Assembly (NCBI GenBank): GCA_946811695.1
Contig: OX328127.1
Location: forward strand, 43,565,396-43,629,395
DNA length: 64,000 nt
Origin: Gonocerus acuteangulatus
Lineage: Eukaryota; Arthropoda; Insecta; Hemiptera; Coreidae
Reading direction: 5' to 3'
The notes beneath the pieces were generated by a model. It was not told the origin of the DNA, did not search any database, and saw nothing but the letters and a program-made list of their open reading frames with translations. Below, piece after piece: positions 10,622 to 21,036 of this stretch. Within the stretch, counting starts at the first letter, position 1; every line of letters begins with the position of its first letter. The translations under genes were made by a program, and so were the position numbers.

Positions 10622-11985
10622 TTTATTTCAGAAACCCGTCAAGTGCTCTTTTTTAAATTTTCGGAAAACTAAAAAAAAAAAAAATTCCTAATTTTAAAAT
10701 TAGTAAAGGTTTTTGCCTGGGAAAAAATTAAAGTGTTTATTATTGTATTGCAAAAACAAATAATGCTTGGGGTTAATTTTAAAACCTTTATTTTTTTACA
10801 ACAATTTTTTAAAATTTTTGTACTTTACGGGTTTCTGCAATAAAATGAATATATTTACCTAAAAAAAAATGTTTTTGACTATGATATTGATTTTGAAAAG
10901 CAGTTGAAGGTTTTAAATAGCAAAAAGGATATTACTTTTGGGTTTAAATTAATTCAACGCCAAAGAAAATAATTGGAATATGAATTAAATATGGAACACA
11001 AAATAAACATCAAACTTGATAAAATAAAACATATTGTCTATGGTTATAAACCGAGCCTATGGTACAGTTTTTATTCTACTCATATTCATACACTAGGTGG
11101 ATGTTGCAGGAGGCTGGGGTTGTAGGCCACTGGAGGATTACATAAAAACAATATTCATAGCCTGAGGTATACTTGGCCAACTTCTTCAGGTCATTAATTT
11201 TCTTTGAGTTGATCTCTATCTTTCCAGATGGACATGCGATCATTATTGGCAGCTCCTCAACTTCAGACAATTTTTTGAGTATGAATTCCGCAGTCAATTT
11301 TGTTCTAATAAAAATCATTGCAAGTGAATTGGCAATTTAAAAGGAATCCTGCCTTCCTTTCGAATTCTTTTCCCAGAGGTTTTATCTGAGTTGACAGTCT
11401 TCTAGTACTTGGTGAACAGTAAAGCGCCCTGATTTAAATATCATTTCAGAATACTGATTGGGTGTTTAAACTCTGTCAAGACACATTTGATGCAGCCAAA
11501 ATCTCGATCACAGGGTAATAATGAGTGACCCCTGACTGGGAAGTAGTGATGAACAGTTTCGAATATTCCTCTATCACAAAGATTCTTCGAGAATCTCACC
11601 ATACAATAATTTTTTGTTTTTGCTAAAGGACCATCACTGAAAAGAATTAGATGCTTAGTTCCACTTGGAACTTCAGTTTTCAAATAATGTAGTATCATGG
11701 AGGAAGCCACCTCTGTGGATATACTGGCCTCACCTTACACTAAAAGTGGCACAATCTATGGTCAAATATGAGCAGGAAATAAGACTAACACAACATTTAC
11801 TCATGTGATGCCACTTGACGGGTTTCTGCAATACACGGAAATTTCAAGACAAAATGCAACCTATTTAGAGGATTGATATTTCACATGTTTCTGCATAAGA
11901 GGGTGTGTCTAAAGTTGGTCATTAATAATCTATAATAATATCATTTTTGAAAAAAAATGTCAGTTGACGGGTTTCTGAAATAAAA
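10622..11985 (-). mobile_element. DNA transposon with 21-bp TIRs and ORF remnants
   Basis: The left end TTTATTTCAGAAACCCGTCA (10622) is the complement of the right end TGACGGGTTTCTGAAATAAA (about 11964). Two further copies of ACGGGTTTCTGCAATA lie inside at about 10828 and 11819, as expected for subterminal transposase sites. Between them are - strand ORF remains (11076-11710). I could not find a clear target duplication, so the superfamily stays open. Confidence 0.65.
11076..11710 (-). pseudogene. Transposon-encoded protein remnant (PVRGHSxLPCDRDFG type)
   Basis: The - strand frame 11710-11441 reads HLILFSDGPLAKTKNYCMVR and then FETVHHYFPVRGHSLLPCDR, with DFGCIK following. A second frame, 11318-11076, includes INDLKKLAKYTSGYEYCF. 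The motifs FSDG-x4-NKNxxMVRF and FPVRGHSxLPCDRDFGxIK recur in many multi-copy uncharacterised insect proteins. The conserved Asp and His residues suggest a DDE-type nuclease core, but I cannot name the family. Frame changes and lost ends show it is dead. Confidence 0.5.
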
Positions 11986-12997
11986 GATTCAGTTGATCTT
12001 ATAGCACGCACATTTTTGTTGGCCAAGCAGACAGACGCAATTTTTTTTTTTTTTTAAGGGTGGATTTGGTGCCTTTGATGTATGAAATGGGTTGATTATG
12101 TGCAATTTATATACAAAACCTTTATTTCATTTATATGGATATTTATTTATTATATAACATATATTTAATCTTAATGTGGCTATCTGAACTGACAGTTAAT
12201 AACACTAACAATGGCACCTCCTGGACATAAGGCTGTTTAACAACTCAAAGAACTGATGCAGTATTCTCCATTAAAAAAGGAAATGTTTTAGCATCTAAGC
12301 TGCACAAACAGGGTTAAATAAATAATCGTAATATGGAAAAGGTCTAATTCTCAAGAACTGTGTCATATTAGCGCATTTCCATAATGTTCTTTGTGGTGGA
12401 TTTAAAAATCTCTGAATGGAGATTCCTAAGTAATATTTTGGCTTAAAATAACAACTTACTAATATTTTTTTTTCTATATTGATAAACTCATTTTACTATT
12501 AAGACAATTGATTCTGACGAATAAGTGATCAGCAATAACAAAAGAGAGTGACTGATAGAAATATAAATTAAAAAACAAGATTTTTTCAGAAAAAATGCTT
12601 CTATCTCTGGCACCGAGTATATGCGACTTTTGCCGACTAAATACGAATGTAAATTGACTCCCTCCATTTTGGCGAAGGCAAATCCCAAAACGCATTATAA
12701 GAACTACTTTCTCATTGTTATGAAATATTAATCAAGGTAAACTCACGCCACTGTTAAATTTCTTTTAGAAAACCAAAGAATTGAGACGTTAAATACAACG
12801 TAAATTTCCAATAGTTACTTTTCATTTATGAACGAATTTTCAGCCGTTTCTAAGACACGATGCGAAAAATATAAAATTCATCAGATCAATTAACAGTTAA
12901 AAGTTCTACCGCCATAGATCAAAAAATATATTGATTTCATTGTGAGTATTGTTTATTTTGAAACACGAAAAGGAAAAAGTTAGAGAGAGGTATCACG

Positions 12998-13235
12998 GGC
13001 ATGTATAGGAAATAATTTCGGGGTGGGGGGGGGGGGGCTTGAAGAATTTAGGGGGTATGGAATACTAACAATCTAGAACTTGGAATAGTTAGCCAACTAA
13101 AACGCTATTACACCCAAAAAACATTTTTTCCGAACTAAGTTACCTTAATTAATTTATTTTTAAGGTTTTTATGACAAATGTTTACAGATTCAATCAATAC
13201 CCCCCCCCCCCTTATATTCACCCATGACAGGACTC
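12998..13235. mobile_element. G/C-tract MITE, copy 1
   Basis: It starts GGGCATGTATAGGAAATAAT and ends CCCCTTATATTCACCCATG, i.e. inverted GGGCxTxTATA termini. Internal shared blocks are GGGTATGGAATACTAACAAT, CTAGAACTTGGAATAGTTAG and AACTAAAACGCTATTACA. Homopolymer tracts of G (13026-13038) and C (13200-13212) lie near the two ends. The same layout recurs at 15142, 16630 and 63835. Confidence 0.78.
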
Positions 13236-13565
13236 TCACTTTTTCTTCCACAGGCTAAAACCTCATTTGGCAACACTGTTCTCTACCGCGGTCATTTTCT
13301 TCTTATACCCAATTTGGTAAAAAGAAATTTGTTTTACTGAGCTGAATCTACTGAATTTAATTCAAATTATACGAAAAGCATGTAAGTAAATTTCTGATTT
13401 GTTCTTTGTAATAAAATAATTCGAAGAAATCTTATCTTCCTAGATATTGGCATTTTCTAGAAAAGTAATATTGAAAATAATTATTTCCAGGACATTAGGA
13501 ACAGTAGTTCAAAATGGCTGTTTGTCAGTAGCTTGGGGCACATAAATTAATGTTGTTTTTTTTTA

Positions 13566-13569
<4 letters not shown>

Positions 13570-13631
<62 letters not shown>
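13570..13631. repeat. (TA)n microsatellite
   Basis: About 31 TA units inside LMX1 intron 6. Open frames over it are artefacts. Confidence 0.98.
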
Positions 13632-13634
<3 letters not shown>

Positions 13635-13861
13635 TATAATTTTTTTATTCTTATAGAAAGATTTATGGTTTTGACTGTTTTGGCAAAAAGGTAAAGAAAC
13701 AATGGCACTCTTAAATTGATTTATTTTCAAATAACATTTTGGTGTTACAATGCAAAGTAACGCCAATGTAGTTTGGAGTTAGGACTGTATAAATGAATAT
13801 GACTAAGTGACATTTGTGTACTTTGTATATTTTATAAATAAAATTCCATATAATTTCTTAC

Positions 13862-13969
13862 CATCTGGTGAGTATGGATGATTGGGGTTAAGAGGTTGAC
13901 TACTTGAAGCAGGATAGCCAGCATCAGGGGAGTCGTGCATATTCAAAGCATTTAGCCCCAGGTAATGAC
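13862..13969 (-). CDS. LMX1: LMX1 exon 6
   Basis: 108 nt between the acceptor TTTGTTTAG and the donor GTAAGA. It begins with GT, completing the codon left by exon 5 (AGT, Ser), and ends with G of a split GAT codon. It encodes residues 276-310, HYLGLNALNMHDSPDAG followed by YPASSSQPLNPNHPYSPD. This Pro/Ser/Asn-rich linker after the homeodomain is less conserved than the domains, so the exon rests on phase, splice sites and frame continuity. It is a whole number of codons, so skipping it would keep the frame. Confidence 0.88.
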
Positions 13970-14335
13970 CTAAACAAAAATTGATGTTAGACAAAAAAAA
14001 AAAATTATATTTTGCATAAAAAATTAAAATTGGAGAGATGATTCCATCATTGGTTACTTTGAGTGCTACCTTTCTCCCACACACACAAAAGTAAAAATAA
14101 ATAAATTTAATTAATTAAAGGAAGTTATTAAGTCTATGGTCGCTGCATAATGAACTAGCTAAAAAAAGAAAAAAAAAATATTGTCTTATTGCATTGTCTG
14201 AAACAAGTCTCATGCAATTTTGTCTGCTAAATGTATTTTGATTTGGCTTGGCGGCAAAAAATCAATTTCAAGGAGGAACACGAAATGTTCCTGCCTTCAG
14301 GATGGAGAGGAAGTTCGAAGTCATCATGGTAGTTT

Positions 14336-14990
14336 TATCATTATTCAGTCATTCGATAACTAATGGAACTTTTTTATTTTTATTCATTATTGAATAAAAA
14401 TGATGTTCTGAATGGAAAATGTTATTGAATTAAAATGATTTATTTGAATGAAAACTGTTGTCAAATAAAAATTATTTGTTCAAATGAAAATGTTTATTGA
14501 ATTAAAAGTATTTACATGAATGGTAATTTTTTAATGTGATTAAGTTATAAATAATAAATTAACTAATACAAATTTTATGTGTTTCTTATATTTCTTCAAT
14601 TAATTATAGGTATTTGAAGGTAAATTATGTCAAATATATTGATAGGTTGGCAATTGATTAATTTGGTGTGTTTTGTTTATTCTGACCACACTTGTCACTT
14701 TATTTTATGTCTTCTATTGAATGAATACAAATAATGAACCATTCACAGAATAAAAAATATCAATGAATGAATAACTGAATCGATGAATAAATTCTTATTC
14801 AATAAAAGTGTATTTGAATGATTATAGAATTAGAAATTGATTGAATTATGAGTCAACTCTGTTATTCATAGTATAAAAAAAATCAATGGTTGAATAACTT
14901 AGTCAATGAATAAATTCTTCCTCAATAAAAATTTATTTGAATGATTATTGAATAAGAAATATATTGAATAATGCCCAACTCTGGAAACAA
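14336..14990. repeat. Degenerate repeat rich in TTATTGAATAA, with a tandem duplication
   Basis: The region is built of ATTGAATAA / TTATTCAATA words in both orientations. Two adjacent copies of about 120 bp can be aligned (about 14745-14868 and 14869-14985), sharing GATGAATAAATTCTTATTCA-like and TATTTGAATGATTAT blocks, each ending in GAGTCAACTCTG / GCCCAACTCTGG. It is probably a decayed transposon; no ORF. Confidence 0.6.
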
Positions 14991-15141
14991 TTATAAACAT
15001 AATGAAGCCAAAGCAAATTAAAAATTATTGGTGACATTTGGTATTGAAAAATAAACTAGAAAGTCCTTTTATTCTACTGATTTAATTGAAAAAATAAATC
15101 CTTATTTTGAAAAAATATAATTTTTATTTGTGGCAATATTT

Positions 15142-15413
15142 ACATGGGACTATATAGAAAATAATATCGGGAGGGGCTGGCAAAATTTCGGGGGGGCTGG
15201 GACCATTTCCGGGGTATGGAATACTAACAATTTATAACTTTTAATAGTTTTAGGCAACTAAAACGCTATTACAATATAAATAACATATTTTTTTGACTAA
15301 GTGATCTTATTTAATTTATTTTTAAGGGTTTTCTGACACATTTTAACCATCAACTCAAAATTTCGGGGGGGGGGGGGGCTGGAGCCCCCCTTGTATATGC
15401 CCGTGGTATTTAA
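15142..15413. mobile_element. G/C-tract MITE, copy 2
   Basis: It starts ATGGGACTATATAGAAAATA and ends CCTTGTATATGCCCGTGG. It shares GGGTATGGAATACTAACAAT and AACTAAAACGCTATTACA with copy 1 and has G tracts at 15185-15191 and 15364-15377. No coding capacity. Confidence 0.8.
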
Positions 15414-15423
15414 CCTACTAGGG

Positions 15424-15466
<43 letters not shown>
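15424..15466. repeat. Poly(A) run of 43 nt
   Basis: An uninterrupted adenine run that starts 10 nt after MITE copy 2. I cannot assign it to a retroposed sequence on either side. Confidence 0.97.
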
Positions 15467-15468
<2 letters not shown>

Positions 15469-16132
15469 AGGCAATAAAGAGGATATGAATACAAACTAGA
15501 AAAATATGAAAGAAAGTCCTAAGAAAAATTTAGCATTCAAAGCACATATCAGGACCTTGCAAGAGATAGAGCGAATATGAAAAATCAACTTTTTTTTATT
15601 TTTATTTTCTGAGTCAGAAAGATGTATGTAATACAACGCTTCATATTGTTTCTCTGGTTCACCTTTAGTTCTCTCACAGTTTCAAGTTAAAGTAAATAGC
15701 ACCATCATCTATGAAAAATTTAATGTCCGATTTCAAGGGCGAATCCCGGGTCTGAAACTCCCCACTTAGCATTTCGGTAGCCATGAATCACTTGTAAAAA
15801 TTATAGTTAAAACTTTGAATTTCAATTGCATACTTTTTCAATCATACTTTTTCAATCATGTTTATAAATCAGCATACCATAGAGTAAACATTCTCCTTTG
15901 CTATCCTGAAGCACTTTTAGAACTTTGACTTCGATTTCCCAACACCCGGAATTTGTGATTCGTCCTTTCTCTTCCAAGGTCCTGATATAAGCCTAGGGCC
16001 AAAGCCAAGTATAGGTATGGACAAGCAGGCTATAATGAGCTTTGCCCCTGGCTCTGCTTATGACGCTTAAATGAAAAAATAGCATTACAAGAACAAGATT
16101 AGTTCTATTAAAATAGCATTACAAGAACTTAC

Positions 16133-16319
16133 TGTGTTCACTTGAAAGAGGTTCTTGCTTGATACATTTCTCCCTCTTATCGTCCTTGTCCCCTGGTGAC
16201 TTGTCAGAGTCCTGTTTGGCTTTCCTTTGTATCTTTTTCATTTTTGCTCTCTGATTTTGAAACCAAACTTGAACCACTCTCACGCTAAGTCCTGTTTCTT
16301 TTGCCAGTGCTTCCCTCAC
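16133..16319 (-). CDS. LMX1: LMX1 exon 5 (homeodomain, helices 2-3, and basic/acidic linker)
   Basis: The acceptor TTTTTTCAG precedes GTG (Val213), phase 0. The exon encodes homeodomain positions 30-60, including the recognition helix [15 protein letters not shown] with W231, F232, Q233 (position 50), N234 (position 51) and R236 (position 53). After the homeodomain comes a highly charged linker ([15 protein letters not shown]) and then [16 protein letters not shown] (265-268) fits the psi-K-x-E sumoylation consensus. The donor is GTAAGT, leaving one base for the next codon. The sequence matches LMX1 rather than other LIM-homeodomain classes. Confidence 0.97.
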
Positions 16320-16629
16320 CTGAAAAAAGTACTTTTATTGAGTGCAAATTCTATTTAATATTCTAATATATCATTTAATTTCTTCATCATTAAAATTAAT
16401 TAAATTTAAACAAAGGCGTGTAAGTAAACATTGTTTTCAAACATAAATTGCAAATATATTACTCATTGTACTTCCATCAAAGATGTAACATATCAGATCG
16501 GAATAAACATTTATCTTATTACAAATAAGTTTATCGTCTAAAAATACTAACATAAAAAACAACAAAATCCTGGGTCTTGCAGTTGACAGAGAACCCATTA
16601 CTCTATAGATTCTCTCTTGGTAGCCTTGC

Positions 16630-16815
16630 ATGGGCGTTTATAGAAAATAATTTCGAGAGGGGCTGGAAAATTTTGGGGGGAGGGCTGAGAACATTTGGGG
16701 AGTATGGAATACCAACAATCTAGAACTTGTAATAGTTAGCCAATTAAACAGCTATTACACCCAATAAAAACTATTTTTTCTAAACTGCCGCACTCCCCTT
16801 ATATGCGCCCATGTA
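16630..16815. mobile_element. G/C-tract MITE, copy 3 (internally shorter)
   Basis: It starts ATGGGCGTTTATAGAAAATA and ends CCCCTTATATGCGCCCATG, the cleanest pair of inverted ends in the family (ATGGGCGxxTATA). It shares GAGTATGGAATACCAACAAT and the TAATAGTTAGCCAATTAAAC-like block. It lacks the C tract and about 60 bp found in copies 1 and 2. Confidence 0.8.
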
Positions 16816-17307
16816 GCCTTAGAGATGCAAGTTAAAATCTCTCTCAGTAATAGGTTCGATGAAAGAGGTCCCTTCTTCTAATTATTTTGAATGTAGTGAG
16901 AACCAGTAAAAAGTTCCTTGCTTATGGTTTTCGCCAATGCACCAAAAAAATAAATACACTATTGCAGTGCAGTTGAATTTGCCTCAACGAAGGTAAGGAA
17001 AAGTTTTTTTATCATTAATCATGAAACAATTGCTGGCCTATATATAATTTGAATAGTTAATTTTAATCCTAGAAAAAAAAAAAAAAAAAAAATAGTGTAT
17101 AAAAAAACATTTGAGCCCATCACTTTCTTCAGAATATAATTTTTTTTTTCTTAGACAAATGTGGGCTGATGAATTTTTTTTGAGTTCTATAAAGCATGAT
17201 TTATTTAATGCTGATACCTAAAATTGTTATTCAGAAGAGGTCGTTTACCATTAGGATTGCCAAGGTGGTTTTGGCTTGAATTTAAATTACTAAAAGGCCA
17301 TTTGTGT

Positions 17308-17310
<3 letters not shown>

Positions 17311-17378
<68 letters not shown>
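17311..17378. repeat. (TA)n microsatellite
   Basis: About 34 TA units in LMX1 intron 4. The overlapping IYIYIY frames are artefacts. Confidence 0.98.
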
Positions 17379-17382
<4 letters not shown>

Positions 17383-17984
17383 CTCTAGATTTAGTGGACA
17401 TAATTTTTTTGTTTTGTTTTTTTCTGACTGTGATTTCTTTGTTTTCAGCGATTTTTTTTCTTCTTTATTTATATCGTTCAAAACTTCTAATTATTATAAT
17501 TGTTTTGAGGAATTGACGTTATCTCATTTTATTTTGTGAAGTAATGTCAATTATTTCAAAGAATATTTGATAGTAGATATTTTAACGGCAGCTATATAAA
17601 AATCAGAATTGAAGAAGTCCCAGTGCCCAAGGTCCCCTAAGGGGGACCACAGAATTCAAAGAATACTTATGAACAGGGATTTAATAAAATTCTCTTAAAC
17701 TACAATTTATTTAATAAAAAAAATGTTTGGTAAATGATTTATTCAGAAAGAAGTATAAAACTTAACCATTTTTAAGCCATAACAATAGAAAATTCAAGAA
17801 TGCATCAAACCAGTTGTTATTCTGATTGTTGCAGTAACTTCAAATCAAATTATCGTTGTTATCTGTAACACTGGAATGTTATAAATTTTCAGTAATGTAA
17901 ATCATTTCCTTCTTTAACCATAGAAGTACAAATCCTAGACCCCAACTTCTTGGAAAACTTTTAAACTAATGTAAAAAAGTGGTC

Positions 17985-18165
17985 CCTCTGTGGTGGACCT
18001 TGGGCATTGAAGGGTTAAGGCATTTGCACTCAAGTCATGGATTCGATTCGTACTAGAACCTAGTGGCTTTTCTTTCAAAAATAAAGAAAAGGCATTAGCA
18101 CTATCCTCGTTAGAAAAGGGTGGTAACCTGTAGTTACTCTGTCCCAAAAATCTGTGTTATTTATA
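17985..18165 (+). mobile_element. SINE B copy 1 (tRNA-derived)
   Basis: The head contains TTGAAGGGTTAAGGCATTTG and a B-box-like GATTCGATTC. The body has AAAAATAAAGAAAAGGCATT and GAAAAGGGTGGTAACCTGTA, and the end reads CCCAAAAATCTGTGTTATT. The body and tail match copies at 30490-30665 (-) and 52327-52520 (+). Confidence 0.7.
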
Positions 18166-18263
18166 AGTAGACATTAAAATTTAAATGAATAAATAGAGGG
18201 ACTAACAAATATAATTTTCATTATCAAGGACCATTGAACAGAGATCAAAACGTTTGTTTGTAC

Positions 18264-18400
18264 CTTTCTGCAGGGTTTTGGGCTGACTTCAAAAGATGCT
18301 TTGAACTGCCTCCTCTGAGCAGAGGTAAGAATTGTTCGAGGTCTCTTCGGTCCCCTGCGTCCGTCTCTTGGCCTGCTGTTCTCATCCAGCATCATCTCAT
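18264..18400 (-). CDS. LMX1: LMX1 exon 4 (homeodomain, N-terminal arm and helix 1)
   Basis: The acceptor CTCTTCCAG precedes AT, which completes a GAT codon from exon 3. The exon encodes residues 168-212, [15 protein letters not shown], then [20 protein letters not shown] and [10 protein letters not shown], and ends in phase 0 at donor GTACAA. The RPRTILT arm and [14 protein letters not shown] helix-turn are specific to the LMX1 class. The linker between LIM2 and the homeodomain is shorter than in vertebrate LMX1. Confidence 0.97.
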
Positions 18401-20812
18401 CTGGAAGAGAATATTGCTAGGTGAGTAATCTTTTGAATACTTTATTTCTTATAGTAATTACTTCTACACTAAATATAAAGAAAAAAAATATTTTGTTTGC
18501 GATGACTTTTAAATATTATTAAATTCCAAAATAATGATTGCAAATCAAATTCTTTATTTAAAACCATTTTTAAAATTGATGTAATAAATATTAAGATGTT
18601 TTGGATCTTTCTCCAGTTTTTAATTTATTTTATTTATTTATTATTTGGATTTTAGAGCCTGCTATTTGCTCTATACACTTCTAGGATGCTAGCAAAATAA
18701 AATACCTGTATCATCAAAGAATTGAAACATTTATATGTACAATTACAACAACTATAAGAAATCAATTTAGACCAGATAACTTGAAAAATAAAGTGAAAGC
18801 CATAAAAGATCGACTATAAAATTTAAAACAAAAATATGATAGATTTAATGTAAAAGTGGGCTTATTTTTCACTCTGTTTTGTACAAAAAAAATGTAATTA
18901 CAGAAATGGTTAAAAATACTTCAACAATGTGTTCTTTCTATAAATGTTTATTTTTTGTAAGAAGAGTAAGATGGTGGAAATGTATGGGCTACCACCCTTC
19001 AACAGCTCTGACGTGTCCTGGGGAATGTTAAAGTTTTTTTTTGTTTTCTGCAGTCCATTAGTAAGTGGTTTACAGATAATGTCCTATTGCATTGTGTACA
19101 TCGTGATACGTTTAGTTTATTAAGTGGGAATGGGTAAATAGTGTATGTCCTATTAGAATTCTTCTGAGGTCAACTTCTTCTATAGCTCAAGTTCCATGAT
19201 TTTATGAATGGCTTTATGGAACAAAGCTCGTTGTCATTCAAATGAGTGATCACATTTGATAAGTCGTAAAAAATCCTAACATAATAATTACAATATTAAA
19301 TAAACAGTTCAATATTTAGCACAATTTTATTTTAATAAGCATTCATACAATTTGGCACTGGCATAGATATTTTAGATTTTTTATAAATTACAATATTAAA
19401 CTCTCTTTTATTTTCATTTTGATCATTAAACATTACTAAAAGAATTATATATGCTTTTTAGTGCCACTATATAAAACATTTCTATTGTAAACATTTTGAT
19501 AACCCTGTATTGCTTAATTACTATGGTTGAATTATTTTTTTCTGAAGAAGGTTTCCAATAAGCGAACCATAACAACCTATTAAAAGATATTTCCAAAATC
19601 CAATTATCTCCTTTGATATGAAACCCATAACATTTTTTTTTTCCTTTTATATCGGGTATGCATTTTCAAGTCTTTGTGAATATAATTTTAAATTAATCTG
19701 TGATATTATCAAATTTATTGTCACTCAGAAAAATTCGTCCAGCAGGTGTTCACTTGAAACCTGCCTAATCCAGACAACTTTTTAATGTCTGTAGCTTGCC
19801 TGATTTTTGTATTTCTTTTAATAAAACTGACGATGTTGATTGTTGTTGAATACAAATAAGTCAGTTTGGTCTATTAAGAATTTGGTATTTACTCGAGAAA
19901 TAAATTATTAATGAAACTTGGCATACATCGTGCAAATTATAAGAGAAAGAGATCCTGAGAAAATTCTGCAATGTGATGTAAACTTGTTTATGGAGCTAGA
20001 ATCAACACCTGTCAAAATTGACGATGAAACTGAAGAAAAAAATTGGATGGAACTGAGGCCCTAACCTGAAAATATCCTACACATTTTAATATAATCCCAC
20101 ACATACATCAGATAAATGTACATATTTTCACCCAGTAATTTACGACAGATAACTGCATAAATCAAATTTATTTATTTATTAGCCAGTTGAAAGGTGAAGG
20201 TCCAACTCGAGGCCGATGGTAATATGTTACAAATAAAACAATAAATTGAAGGTGGGTAGCCCCTTTATAATACGCATTAGATTTGGATGATAATGTACTG
20301 TGGTTGTGGCTAATATTGTATTTGAATCCTCATTACTGGGTTTTTATTTTGCCTGATTCACAGCATATCTCACCAGCAGAGGCCATTGTTGAGTACACCC
20401 ACAAATAGGCACTACTGAAGAATGTTAATACTTACTGTTTAACATCCTGTTAATAATAATGCAGATTTTGTTTATCTACATGTTGCTCACACAATATGGG
20501 GGATATATTTTATTTCTTCGAAAGGAAAACCACTATTCCATGTGAGAATTAAACACACAACCCCAGGCGTGTTACACAAAAAACTCACCTCCATCAGATG
20601 TACTGGAGTAGTATAGCACTCAAACCATGAATCATACAAAATAAATTTTAAAAAATTTTGACTGCAGTCAAGGAGTGAGAAGCTTCTCGTGGCCATCCAA
20701 GACCCACTGAGGAAGTAGGTGCAGCCTGTATAGTTCCTGATAAATCTGTGGTAATGGTGTATATTATAAATGAATTAATATTCCATAATAAAAAAAGAAG
20801 AAATTTGCTAAC
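18401..20812 (-). other. LMX1 intron 3
   Basis: A 2.4-kb AT-rich intron. The only repeat I suspect is a decayed I-like LINE 3' fragment at about 18955-19110. The rest shows nothing recognisable. Confidence 0.65.
18955..19110 (-). repeat. Possible decayed I-like LINE 3' end
   Basis: The GTATGGGCTACC block and a following GTCCATTAGTAAGTGGTT stretch resemble, on the - strand, the C-terminal coding end seen at 24490-24600 and 32520-32640. The similarity is weak and seen by eye only. Confidence 0.3.
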
Positions 20813-21036
20813 CGGAAGGTGAGGTAGATTGCTGTAATAGGAACATCTCCTTTTCGAAATCCTGCCTACAAAAGAGCTGACCACTCCTCAGGACGAACTG
20901 CTCTCCTTTTTGAAGAGGTTGGCAGCATATCACACACGTGAAACAGGGGAGGTGGAATACATGACTCTGTGCGCGCATCACCATCTCATGGGGAAGCAGT
21001 CGGTCACCACACCTCGTACACTTCACACCGAATAAC
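20813..21036 (-). CDS. LMX1: LMX1 exon 3 (LIM2)
   Basis: The acceptor TTGAATTGCAG precedes G, which completes the AGG codon (Arg92) begun in exon 2. The exon encodes residues 93-166, starting LFGVKCTRCGDRLLPHEMVM. LIM2 zinc ligands are C98, C101, H120, C123, C126, C129, C148 and D151. The tail FEKEMFLLQQSTSPS matches the LMX1 DYEKE-x2-LL pattern. The donor reads CCG|GTTAGC, leaving one base (phase 1). LIM domains bind cofactors of the LDB/Chip type; that role is known for the class, not visible here. Confidence 0.97.

Larger units (their letters stand above)
9656..13861 (-). other. LMX1 intron 6
   Basis: A 4.2-kb intron containing a tRNA-Glu SINE (10231-10361), a TIR-bounded element (10622-11985), one G/C-tract MITE copy (12998-13235) and a (TA)n tract. 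The remaining parts, mainly 12030-12990, show nothing recognisable; overlapping - strand frames at 12474-12695 lack domains. Confidence 0.7.
13970..16132 (-). other. LMX1 intron 5
   Basis: A 2.2-kb intron holding an ATTGAATAAA-rich degenerate repeat (14336-14990), MITE copy 2 and a 43-nt A run. Nothing else is recognised in it. Confidence 0.7.
16320..18263 (-). other. LMX1 intron 4, splitting the homeobox
   Basis: A 1.9-kb intron placed between homeodomain residues 29 and 30 in phase 0 (CRK|VRE). It contains MITE copy 3, a (TA)n tract and SINE B copy 1. Nothing else is recognised. Confidence 0.75.
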
